DNA of 59,809 nucleotides from Clostridiales bacterium UBA1728. GTDB taxonomy: Bacteria > Bacillota > Clostridia > Oscillospirales > Oscillospiraceae. Below are positions 52,276-59,809 of the stretch, in pieces; position 1 is the stretch's first letter, and each line of letters starts with the position of its first letter. The position numbers and the translations under genes are program-made. The notes under the pieces are model-generated. The model was not told the origin of the DNA. It saw only the letters and a list, made by a program, of their open reading frames with translations, and searched no databases. The stretch is from the NCBI GenBank assembly GCA_002315975.1, contig DCIK01000004.1:1-59809 (forward strand). Direction: 5' to 3'.

Positions 52276-53279
52276 AAAGAATTCTATCCGCACTCCTTTT
52301 GAGCCTGCTCCTGCCGCTGCTCCTGCTGCCTGTCTCTGCCGCAGAGCCCAGCTATACCATGAGCCTCAGCGCCAACGGAGAGAGCGAGCTACATGTGCGC
52401 AGCGGTGATACCATTACCGTGGTCTTCACCCTTCAGCGCAGCGATGAGAACAGCAACAGCGTAATCTACGGCGTACAGAACGAAATCAGCTATGACCCGG
52501 CATTTTTTGAAATGCTGGAAAACAGCACCGTCCTGACCCCCGGCGTGGAATCGGTTGACATAACAAAGGTGGACGGAGATAAAAGCTGCATTATGGCCTA
52601 TCTCTCTCTGGGCAGCGGCACCACCTGGTCGCCTAAAACCGCTGTGGGCAGTCTTCGTTTCCGGGTGCTTGCCCAATGCGGCAGCGCCCAAATCTCCTGC
52701 TGCCATGCGAAGGTATTTCTCCCCGACGGCAGCGGCAGCTATCCGCTCCAAACGGAGAATCTGAAGGTTTTCATCGGCGGAGAGGTTACCGTAAGCTTTG
52801 AGGCCAACGGCGGCAGCGAAACCGCATCTCAGTCCGTGGAGTTGGGTCAACGCATCGCAAGACCCGCAGACCCCGAGCGCGAGGGCTACAGCTTCTCGGG
52901 CTGGTATCGGGACGAGGACTGCACCCTGCTCTGGGATTTTGAAAATGATACCGTAGAGGAGGAAATGACCCTCTATGCCGGCTGGACAGAAAAGAGCTCG
53001 TCACTCTGGCTCCTTTGGTCAGCGCTGGGTCTCCTTTCCCTCGGCGTACTTGCTGCGCTCCTGCTGCGGAGAAAGACCGTTCACTTCGATACCGACGGCG
53101 GTACCGAGATTGCGGATGTCCACCTCCGGCGGGGCGAAAAGTTAGAGCTTCCCATGAACCCGGAAAAGAGCGGCCATGTGTTCCGGGGTTGGTATAAGGA
53201 AAAAGATTATGTAAACCTTTGGGACTTTGCCAATGACTGCGTGGAGACTGATATGACCCTCTATGCCCGGTGGCTCTGA
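52272..53279 (+). CDS. Cohesin-like protein with a membrane helix and two InlB repeats
   Basis: This 335-residue paralogue of the product at 43585-44430 has a signal peptide (about 1-22), a cohesin-like domain (about 25-168; NEISYDPAFFEMLE), an InlB repeat (about 172-236; VSFEANGGSETASQSV, EGYSFSGWYRDED), a membrane helix (about 242-262) and, oddly, a second InlB repeat after it (about 266-335; VHFDTDGGTEIADVHL). With a cleaved signal peptide the last repeat would face the cytoplasm, unless the helix does not span. It is the likely cell-side anchor for dockerin-bearing partners. The ATG overlaps the previous stop. Confidence 0.74.
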   Translation: MKRILSALLLSLLLPLLLLPVSAAEPSYTMSLSANGESELHVRSGDTITVVFTLQRSDENSNSVIYGVQNEISYDPAFFEMLENSTVLTPGVESVDITKVDGDKSCIMAYLSLGSGTTWSPKTAVGSLRFRVLAQCGSAQISCCHAKVFLPDGSGSYPLQTENLKVFIGGEVTVSFEANGGSETASQSVELGQRIARPADPEREGYSFSGWYRDEDCTLLWDFENDTVEEEMTLYAGWTEKSSSLWLLWSALGLLSLGVLAALLLRRKTVHFDTDGGTEIADVHLRRGEKLELPMNPEKSGHVFRGWYKEKDYVNLWDFANDCVETDMTLYARWL

Positions 53280-53295
53280 GCGGGGGGACAGCGAC

Positions 53296-54906
53296 ATGAG
53301 CGAAAAAAACATACGCACTCTGGGCTATCTCCTCTGCGCGGCGCTGCTGCTGAGCTGGACGGTCATGGTTCTGCCGGCGGGCGTGAAGCGTCCCACAGAG
53401 CTTTTTGGCGAGCCTGATCCCCTTGAGCCGGAGCCCCTGTCCAGCAAACGCTCTTCGGGCTTTGTGGAGCAGACCCCTCCTCCGGAGCAGACACCCCCGC
53501 CTGAGGAGGAAAACATAAGCAACCCCGAGCAGCAGAATGAAACCGAACCCACGGAGCAGAATGATGATTCCGGCGGCGAGGGCAGCGGGGAAGGAAGCGG
53601 TGAAGGAGGCGAGGGCGGCGGCAGCGCCGAGGGCCCGACCTTCGCCACGAATCTGGGGCAGTACACCGGCAGAAGCGTGCTGGTGGAGGAGCTGAACAAT
53701 GATATTCTGCCCTTCTATGTGAGAGCCGGCGGGGGAGAAGGACTCAGCATCAGGGTCAGAACCGACAGCGGCGTGCTTGCTCCCGTATCCGAAGACAATT
53801 ACGAGGCCACGCTGAGCCTTGGCAGCAACAAGATCACTGTGCTGCTTTATCAGGACGGTGAGCTGATCCTCGACAAACGCTACACCATCCTCTATCAGGA
53901 GCGGGAGGCCGACGAGAACAACCCGCAGGTGGGTGAGCATCCCCCGGAAATCCACACCAATTTAGAGGACGGCGCTATCCTCAGCAACCAGAACTATACT
54001 CTGCTTGTCTCTGCTCTGGACGGCGACGGGAACTATCTCGCCAGAACCGGCAGCAGTATCATCACGGTTCTGGTGGACGGCGTTGCGGCCACGCAGGTGA
54101 CCGGCGGCAGCGCCCAATATGAGTATGCCCTCTATTTCCAGCGGCCGAATATCGGCGATACCCGCGCCGTGGAAATCGTGATCCGAGCCAGCGACGGCAA
54201 GGGCAGCTCCGGCTTTATCAAACGAAACATAACGGTGGAGTTCCCCGACGAGGGGCAGAGCACCGGCACGGCCAGCGTCTATATCGATGCCACGGCCATC
54301 GGTCAGGGCATACTGGACGGCCCCTATCTATATACCATCAAGCAGGGCATCCCTGCTGCCGACGCGGTTCTGGAGTGTCTGGAAGAATGCGGCTATACGG
54401 TGGATTACAGCGGCAGCATAAAGCTGGGCTTCTATCTCCACCGCATCTACCGCGCAGGCATCAACGAGGGCGGCGCGGTACCGGGTCATCTCTGGGAGAC
54501 GATCCGGCGGGACGGTCTGACTCTGACCAATTCCTCCGATCCCGACAGCATAGGCGAGTGGGACTACACCTCTGGCTCCGGCTGGATGTATACGGTCAAC
54601 GGCTCCATCTTCCCCGGCAAGGGCATGAGCGAGTGGTATCTTAACGACGGGGATGTGATTTATCTCCGCTTCTCTCTGGCCTACGGAAAGGACATAGGCG
54701 GCTATGATTCCACCGGCGGCAGCTACGGCAGCTTTGCCAGCTATTGCTATCGCTGGGTGGACGGCGCAGAGCTCTTCCAAGGCCATTGGCTGGAGGAAGT
54801 CGAGCGCATCGAGCCCACGGAAACGGAGCAGGGCTATGTGCTGCGCATCTGTCGCCGCTGCGGCGAAGCGGAAGAGGAGTGGCTACCGGCTTTGGGTACA
54901 TCTTAG
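53296..54906 (+). CDS. DUF4430 (transcobalamin C-terminal-like) membrane protein
   Basis: This 536-residue protein has one N-terminal membrane helix (about 10-30), a Pro/Glu then Gly/Glu/Ser linker (about 45-120), a central beta domain (about 125-320) and a DUF4430 domain (about 335-475; SVYIDATAIGQG, GIPAADAVLECLEECGYTV, GSGWMYTVNGSIFPGKGMSEWYL... pattern shortened here). DUF4430 is the fold of the C-terminal B12-contacting domain of animal intrinsic factor and transcobalamin. A Cys pair (CRRCGEAEEEW) ends the protein. The ATG at 53296 follows GGGGGG. The cobalamin riboswitch upstream makes corrinoid binding a natural proposal; DUF4430 proteins are not all B12 binders. Confidence 0.78.
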   Translation: MSEKNIRTLGYLLCAALLLSWTVMVLPAGVKRPTELFGEPDPLEPEPLSSKRSSGFVEQTPPPEQTPPPEEENISNPEQQNETEPTEQNDDSGGEGSGEGSGEGGEGGGSAEGPTFATNLGQYTGRSVLVEELNNDILPFYVRAGGGEGLSIRVRTDSGVLAPVSEDNYEATLSLGSNKITVLLYQDGELILDKRYTILYQEREADENNPQVGEHPPEIHTNLEDGAILSNQNYTLLVSALDGDGNYLARTGSSIITVLVDGVAATQVTGGSAQYEYALYFQRPNIGDTRAVEIVIRASDGKGSSGFIKRNITVEFPDEGQSTGTASVYIDATAIGQGILDGPYLYTIKQGIPAADAVLECLEECGYTVDYSGSIKLGFYLHRIYRAGINEGGAVPGHLWETIRRDGLTLTNSSDPDSIGEWDYTSGSGWMYTVNGSIFPGKGMSEWYLNDGDVIYLRFSLAYGKDIGGYDSTGGSYGSFASYCYRWVDGAELFQGHWLEEVERIEPTETEQGYVLRICRRCGEAEEEWLPALGTS

Positions 54907-54924
54907 GAATAAGGAGAAAAAATA

Positions 54925-56019
54925 ATGAAAAAATTTTTGGCACTTTTGCTTTGCCTCCTGCTGCTGAGCCAGAGCGTGTTAGCTCTCGGCAGCGCCGAGG
55001 AGGCAAAGGCCGCGGCGCAAGCCGCCTATGAGGGTTATCACAGCCTTGCCGGTATCGGCAAGACCGAGCTGCTCTCTCTGGGCGATGACTTCCCGGCGGG
55101 CAGCTCCCTCTGCGACTGGACGGCCTTCTGCATCGCCCTGCTGGGTGCGGAGAAGACAGATGCGTATCTCTCGGATCTGCGGCAGTATGCCAGCGAAAAG
55201 CTTGCAGATTCCTCCGTGGAGCGGGCACAGCCCACAGAGTGGCATCGGGTTGCTTTGACGGCTAAGGCGCTGGGTGCAGACCCCACCCGCTTCGGCGTGA
55301 ACGACGAGTTGGATCTCATCGCGCTGGGCACCTACAGCTTCGGCGGCAGCTCTTTGGGCGCGGCGGGGCTGAACGGCTGGATCTGGGCGCTGATCGCGCT
55401 GGACTGCGGCGGCTACAGCGTGCCGGAAGGGGCTAAATTTCAGCGTGAAGACATCCTTGCCGCCATCCTCTCGGCCCAGGAAGCCGACGGCGGATTCGGC
55501 CTGATGAAGGGCAGCTCCGATGTGGATATTACCGCTATGGCGCTGCAGGCGCTTGCGCCCTATCGGGAGCAGTACAGCGAAGAGATCGAAATAGCCCTGC
55601 GCTTCCTCTCAAATGCCATGGAGGATACAGGCGACTATACCTACGGGGATGTGCGCAACAGCGAAAGCGGATCACAGGTAATCATCGCCCTCTGCGCTCT
55701 GGGCATTGACCCGGAGGAGGACGAGCGCTTTATCCGTAACGGCGTGACCCTGCTGGACGGACTTCGGAGCTTCCGGCAGAGCGACGGCAGCTATGCCCAT
55801 GAGATTACCGACGACAAGGGCAATTTCCTCGCCAGCGAGCAGGCGCTTTCGGCCTGGATCGCCCTTGCCCGACTGCGCAGCGGACAGGGAAGCATTTTTG
55901 ACCTACGGGAAACTGCGGAGGAAAGCAGCGGAAAACCCGTTCTGATCTACATTGCCGCCGCTGTCGTGGCGGGTGGCGGAGCCGTACTTGTACTGGGGAG
56001 GAAGAAAAAGCATGAATGA
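54925..56019 (+). CDS. Membrane-anchored alpha/alpha-toroid (prenyltransferase/intrinsic-factor alpha-domain-like) protein
   Basis: This 364-residue protein has a signal peptide (about 1-21), a helical repeat domain (about 25-320) with repeats such as ILAAILSAQEADGGFG, SDVDITAMALQALAPY and GLRSFRQSDGSY, typical of terpene-cyclase/prenyltransferase-like alpha/alpha toroids, and a C-terminal membrane helix (about 333-355) with basic RKKKHE. Animal intrinsic factor's N-terminal domain has the same alpha6/alpha6 fold and sits beside a DUF4430-type domain; here the two are separate neighbouring genes. No catalytic motif of terpene cyclases was seen. GGAG precedes the ATG; the stop overlaps the MoxR start. 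Confidence 0.76.
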   Translation: MKKFLALLLCLLLLSQSVLALGSAEEAKAAAQAAYEGYHSLAGIGKTELLSLGDDFPAGSSLCDWTAFCIALLGAEKTDAYLSDLRQYASEKLADSSVERAQPTEWHRVALTAKALGADPTRFGVNDELDLIALGTYSFGGSSLGAAGLNGWIWALIALDCGGYSVPEGAKFQREDILAAILSAQEADGGFGLMKGSSDVDITAMALQALAPYREQYSEEIEIALRFLSNAMEDTGDYTYGDVRNSESGSQVIIALCALGIDPEEDERFIRNGVTLLDGLRSFRQSDGSYAHEITDDKGNFLASEQALSAWIALARLRSGQGSIFDLRETAEESSGKPVLIYIAAAVVAGGGAVLVLGRKKKHE

Positions 56020-56959
56020 ACTGACCGATGCCATTCAGAGAGAAATCCGTAAGGTTGTTCTGGGCAAGGACGAGGCCATAGAAAAGGTGCTCATGGCCAT
56101 CCTCGCCCGGGGTCATGTGCTGCTGGAGGATGTGCCCGGTGTGGGCAAGACCACCATGGCCATGAGCTTTTCCAAGGTGCTGGGACTGGAGACCAAGCGT
56201 GTCCAGTTTACCAACGACACCATGCCCTCCGACATTCTGGGCTATTCCGTCTATAACAAGGACAAGGGCGAGCTGGAGTATAAATCCGGTGCGGTGATGA
56301 CCAATCTCCTGCTGGCCGACGAAATCAACCGTACCTCCAGCAAGACCCAGTCGGCGCTGCTGGAGGCCATGGAGGAGGGCCATGTGACCGTAGACGGCGT
56401 GACCTATCCGCTGCCCAGCCCCTTTGTGGTGCTGGCCACCCAGAACCCTGTGGGCAGCGCGGGCACCACGGCTCTGCCCAACTCCCAGCTGGATCGTTTT
56501 CTCATCCGCATGAGCATGGGCTATCCCGACTTAAAGACTCAGGCGGACATTATGCGGGAGCGCCACCATGAGAACCCGCTGGATCACGCCCGGAAGGTCA
56601 CCGATGCGGCCGGGCTTATCCGCCTCATCGACGAGGTACAGCAGGTATACATGGCCGATGAGATTTACGATTACATTTCCGCTCTGGTGGAAAAGACCCG
56701 CACCAATCCCTTTGTGACTCTGGGCATCTCTCCCCGCGGAGCGCTGGCTCTCTGCCGCAGCGCCAAGGCTCACGGCTATCTGCAGGGGCGGGACTTCGTG
56801 CTGCCGGAGGATGTGCAGAGCGTGTTCACCTCCGTCTTCGCCCACCGTCTGATGCTCTCGAGCAAGGCAAGGCTCCATGAGTACGATGCCGAGAGCCTCC
56901 TGCTGGGGATGCTGGACGAGGTCAAAGCTCCCGAGGCCAGAGCCTTCAAAAAGCTGTGA
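56012..56959 (+). CDS. MoxR family AAA+ ATPase
   Basis: This 315-residue ATPase has Walker A EDVPGVGKTTMA (about 37-48), Walker B LLADEINRTSSKTQSALLEAM (Asp-Glu about 105), sensor LATQNPVGSAGT and a sensor 2-like LGISPRGALAL. MoxR proteins act as chaperones for metal insertion or complex maturation and are commonly encoded with DUF58 and transglutaminase-like genes, as here. The ATG at 56012 (GGGGAGG upstream) overlaps the preceding stop. It probably helps assemble or process the secreted proteins encoded upstream. Confidence 0.92.
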   Translation: MNELTDAIQREIRKVVLGKDEAIEKVLMAILARGHVLLEDVPGVGKTTMAMSFSKVLGLETKRVQFTNDTMPSDILGYSVYNKDKGELEYKSGAVMTNLLLADEINRTSSKTQSALLEAMEEGHVTVDGVTYPLPSPFVVLATQNPVGSAGTTALPNSQLDRFLIRMSMGYPDLKTQADIMRERHHENPLDHARKVTDAAGLIRLIDEVQQVYMADEIYDYISALVEKTRTNPFVTLGISPRGALALCRSAKAHGYLQGRDFVLPEDVQSVFTSVFAHRLMLSSKARLHEYDAESLLLGMLDEVKAPEARAFKKL

Positions 56960-58107
56960 AACGAAAAGGCTTTAGGGCGTTGGGCATCTATCTCCTGACG
57001 CTTCTGATTCTGGGGCTGCTGTGGCTTGTCTCCAAGGAGAGGCTGCTGCTCTCGGCGCTGCTGGCTGTATTTGCCCTGCCCTGGCTGTCCTTCGGGCTGA
57101 ACCTTTGCCTTCGTAAGAAGCTGAGTATCGGCATATCCGTCAGCCCCGGCGCCACCAAAAACAGCGCTGTAGCCTGCAGTGTGAGAGTACGGAATGAGGC
57201 GAGACTGATTTCGGTACAGCTTTATGTAATCTTCATGACTGAAAATATGCTGACAGGGGAGCGCAGCAGGACAGAAATTCCCCTCGCTGTTTCACCCTGC
57301 TCCACGGCAGAGAGGAAGCTGCTGCTCCAAAGCAGCCATTGCGGACAGCTTAAGCTCTGTTCGGAGAGCGTCTACCTGCTTGATATTCTGGGCTTTCTGC
57401 GCCTGAAGCTGCCGGTCGGCGAGACCTCGGCGCGGGTAACGGTGCTGCCGGAGCTGTTCTTTCCCTGTGTGGAGCTCAACAGCGCTGTGGCCGAGGGCGA
57501 CGACAACGATGCCTATCTGCCCCGATTGGGAAATGATCTGGGTGAGGTGCTGCAGCTCCGGGACTATGTGCCCGGGGATAATCTGCGCAATGTCCACTGG
57601 AAGCTCAGCGGCAAGCTGGATCGGATGATCGTCCGTGACGGCTCCAAGCCGCTGAACCGCTCCCTGCTCCTCCTCTGGGACAAAACGGCGGGGGCAATGG
57701 GCGGTGCCGCTGCCGATGCGCTGGCAGAGACCGTATCCTCCGTGGCCCAGGCCATATCCGAACAGGGACTGCCCTTCATTCTCTGCTGGAACGAGGACGG
57801 ACAGTTGGCGGAGGAGGCTGTGGAGAGCCCGGACGAGCTGCTCTCCCTGCTGCCCCGCCTGATCCGGGATCGGGGCGGCAGGACGGAGGAGAGCGCGATC
57901 TCCCTGCTGCTGCGCTCCGCGGAGCGGGAGAATTTAGGCCGCATCCTCTATTTCGCCGCGGAAGCAACGCCCGAACTGGAGGAGCTGCGCAGCCGCAGCC
58001 GCCTGACCGCCTTTCTCTGCCGGAGCGGGGAGAGCGACGGCGATACCGTCTATTTTGACAGCGATAGCTATACCGAAACCTTGCAGAATCTGGAGCTGAG
58101 GGAATGA
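56956..58107 (+). CDS. DUF58 domain membrane protein
   Basis: This 383-residue protein has two N-terminal membrane helices (about 9-45) and the DUF58 core block LQLRDYVPGDNLRNVHWK (about 197-214), then a von Willebrand-like C-terminal part. It starts with GTG at 56956, overlapping the MoxR stop by 4 bp. DUF58 proteins usually work with MoxR; the biochemical role is not established. Confidence 0.9.
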   Translation: MKRKGFRALGIYLLTLLILGLLWLVSKERLLLSALLAVFALPWLSFGLNLCLRKKLSIGISVSPGATKNSAVACSVRVRNEARLISVQLYVIFMTENMLTGERSRTEIPLAVSPCSTAERKLLLQSSHCGQLKLCSESVYLLDILGFLRLKLPVGETSARVTVLPELFFPCVELNSAVAEGDDNDAYLPRLGNDLGEVLQLRDYVPGDNLRNVHWKLSGKLDRMIVRDGSKPLNRSLLLLWDKTAGAMGGAAADALAETVSSVAQAISEQGLPFILCWNEDGQLAEEAVESPDELLSLLPRLIRDRGGRTEESAISLLLRSAERENLGRILYFAAEATPELEELRSRSRLTAFLCRSGESDGDTVYFDSDSYTETLQNLELRE

Positions 58108-59809
58108 TGAACGAAAATTCCGCCGCCATCCGCCTGATACTCAGGGAGGAGAGCGACAGCATCGAGCGAAAAGAGCGCCTGCTGCTGCTGTCCGCCTTGC
58201 TCTGCGCCGAGGCTGGGCTGGTACATATGCTCTCTGCGGCGCTGCCCGGGGCGGGCGTGTCAGCCGCAGCCGCCCTTGCGCTGCTGTTTGCACTGAGCGC
58301 AGCGCTGCTGTTGCTGGCGAAGGGCAATCGTACGCTGCTCTTTGGCTGCGGCGCCTTGCTTATGGCGGGACTTTTTACCCTGCCCCTGTTCCGCAGCGGT
58401 CTTCTGGCGCTGGTAAACGGCTTCCGCAGTGCCCTCTGCGCCTGTACGGGCTGCATCATCCTCCCGCTGGAGGGCGCGGACGAAGGGCGCTCGGCCTATG
58501 CCCTGTGGGTGCTGCTGGCCTACTTCGCCCTGCTGCTCTGCGCCTCGGTGCTGGGCAGCGGACGGCTGGGTGCGGCACTGAGTCTGCTGCCGTTCCTGCT
58601 CTTCTGGGCTGTGGGCTTCGTGCCCGTGGATGGGGGAGCAGCGCTGTATCTCTTCGGCGTGGGTACTCTTCTCCTGCGGGGCAGGGGAGGGCGAAACGCT
58701 GTGGCGGCGCTGCTCTGCCTGCTGCTCTGTCTCTCGGCAGCCTTCGGACTGCAAGTGCAAAGCGGTCTGCCGGACAGCCTGCGAATCGCCCTCCATGCCC
58801 TGCGCTATGACAGCGAGACCAACGCCATGCCCGAGGGAGATCTTTCCACGCTGGGCAGCTTCCGAAAGAGCGATACCCCGGCGCTGACGGTGACCATGGA
58901 GACGCCCCAGAAGCTCTATCTCCGGGGCTTCACCGGCGAGAGCTACACAGGGCAGAGCTGGGAGCCCCTTACCAATGCGGAGAAAGCCCCATGGAGCGAG
59001 AGCTTTTACGCCCTCCACGAGAGCGGCTATTACGCCCTCTCCGCCATAGGCACAGCCGCCGAGGTCACAGACAGCCTCCGTCCTGCGGAAATCTCCGTCA
59101 CCAACGAGAGCGCCTGCAGCGCTCGGCTCTACCTGCCCTATGGGCTCATGGGCAACGGACTTTTGGATGCCTCTGCCATCGGTGACAGCACTGCGCCCCC
59201 CGGCAAAAGCTGGAGCGGGAAAATGAGCTCCGGCAGCGTTCCGGACTGGTTTACTCTTCGCGCCTCGCTCTCCGTGATGAGCAGCGATCCCGGGGTAAGC
59301 GCATATCTCCGCCGCGAGCAGCTTTACAGGAGCTTTGCGGAAAGCGAGTACCTGCGCGTGCCGGAGGAGACCGCCGCCGTTCTCGCGGAGGCCATCGACC
59401 TGCCGGAGGGCGGCTACACCCTCTCGGAGATTAAGGATTGCATTCTGACGGTGCTTAAAGACAGGATGTGCTATGACGAGAGCGAAAGTCTGCGCCTCGG
59501 GGAGCAGGACTTCGCCGCCTGTGTGCTGGAAAACGAGATGGCCGGCTACAGCGTCCACTATGCCACCCTTGCCGCGCTGATGCTCAGAACGCTGGGAGTT
59601 CCCGCCCGCTATGTGGAGGGCTACTACCTGAGTGCGGAGGAGGCGGCGCAGTATACGGGTGGGGAACCCGTCACGCTGACGGAGAACCACGCCCACGCCT
59701 GGGCGGAATATTATCTGGACGGCGTGGGTTGGATACCCTTTGAGACCACGCCCCCCTATATCGACGAGGAGGAGCTGAACGCCGGCCCCGGCACAGGCGA
59801 GGAGCGCAA
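58104..59809 (+). CDS. Transglutaminase-like membrane protein (TgpA type), truncated at the window edge, catalytic Cys replaced by Ser
   Basis: 569 codons are visible and the frame is open to the window end. The first 220 residues hold several membrane helices; the transglutaminase core is at about 465-555. The family block usually reads GYC-x-x-F/Y-A before ALMLR-x-LG-x-PAR; here it reads GYSVHYATLAALMLRTLGVP, so the expected nucleophile (residue 483, AGC at 59550-59552) is Ser. The downstream HAHAWAEYYL and GWIPFETTP blocks with His and the acidic residue are kept. It may therefore be non-catalytic or use Ser. The start ATG overlaps the DUF58 stop; an ATG at 58107 is an alternative. Confidence 0.85.
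   Translation, partial: MMNENSAAIRLILREESDSIERKERLLLLSALLCAEAGLVHMLSAALPGAGVSAAAALALLFALSAALLLLAKGNRTLLFGCGALLMAGLFTLPLFRSGLLALVNGFRSALCACTGCIILPLEGADEGRSAYALWVLLAYFALLLCASVLGSGRLGAALSLLPFLLFWAVGFVPVDGGAALYLFGVGTLLLRGRGGRNAVAALLCLLLCLSAAFGLQVQSGLPDSLRIALHALRYDSETNAMPEGDLSTLGSFRKSDTPALTVTMETPQKLYLRGFTGESYTGQSWEPLTNAEKAPWSESFYALHESGYYALSAIGTAAEVTDSLRPAEISVTNESACSARLYLPYGLMGNGLLDASAIGDSTAPPGKSWSGKMSSGSVPDWFTLRASLSVMSSDPGVSAYLRREQLYRSFAESEYLRVPEETAAVLAEAIDLPEGGYTLSEIKDCILTVLKDRMCYDESESLRLGEQDFAACVLENEMAGYSVHYATLAALMLRTLGVPARYVEGYYLSAEEAAQYTGGEPVTLTENHAHAWAEYYLDGVGWIPFETTPPYIDEEELNAGPGTGEER

Overview
The window looks like a chromosome segment of a GC-rich anaerobic Clostridia member, probably a gut Oscillospirales-type organism. 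The evidence is strong Shine-Dalgarno sites, many consensus sigma-A promoters with 17-bp spacers, a class A-like RNase P RNA, radical-SAM and 4Fe-4S proteins, tetrahydrofolate and cobalamin riboswitches, dockerin/cohesin-type surface proteins and a reductase-terminated NRPS. The taxonomic call is inference. No phage, transposase gene or CRISPR array was seen, but there are three kinds of small palindromic intergenic repeat.

Layout. 1-5.4 kb: tRNA-Leu, a DUF554 membrane protein, a tetrahydrofolate riboswitch with a transcription terminator controlling a FolT-type ECF folate transporter subunit, a SLOG-family protein, and PcrA helicase. 5.4-11.2 kb: a minus-strand set that appears to be a full disposal route for SAM by-products (S-adenosylhomocysteinase, adenosine-type deaminase, purine nucleoside phosphorylase, MtnA-like isomerase, class II aldolase). 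11.3-16.8 kb: a GNAT and a BMP-type nucleoside ABC importer. 16.8-18.8 kb: a radical SAM protein, an ArsC-like protein, rnpB, and an unassigned structured small RNA divergent from rnpB. 18.8-22.8 kb: serC-serA-DUF1015, preceded by what reads as a complete ribosome-mediated attenuator: a 30-codon leader peptide with 10 serine codons, a terminator, and a 10-nt antiterminator complement.

22.9-33 kb: a cold-shock-like protein, a TPR membrane protein, a 2043-residue secreted beta-helix repeat protein with a recent 669-bp tandem duplication, and an FAD oxidoreductase. 33.2-43.5 kb: a 2994-residue NRPS (A-T-C-A-T-C-A-T-R) with its own phosphopantetheinyl transferase, divergent from a nitroreductase; the expected product is a peptide aldehyde or a cyclised derivative.

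43.6-59.8 kb is the most striking region. Two divergent cobalamin riboswitches control a set of secreted or membrane-anchored proteins: two cohesin-like/InlB-repeat membrane proteins, two large dockerin-bearing proteins, a DUF4430 protein, and a membrane-anchored alpha/alpha-toroid protein. These are followed by MoxR, DUF58 and a transglutaminase-like protein whose predicted catalytic Cys is Ser. DUF4430 and the alpha/alpha-toroid correspond to the two domains of animal intrinsic factor/transcobalamin. I therefore propose a B12-repressed, cellulosome-like corrinoid-capture assembly. The gene set runs off the right edge.
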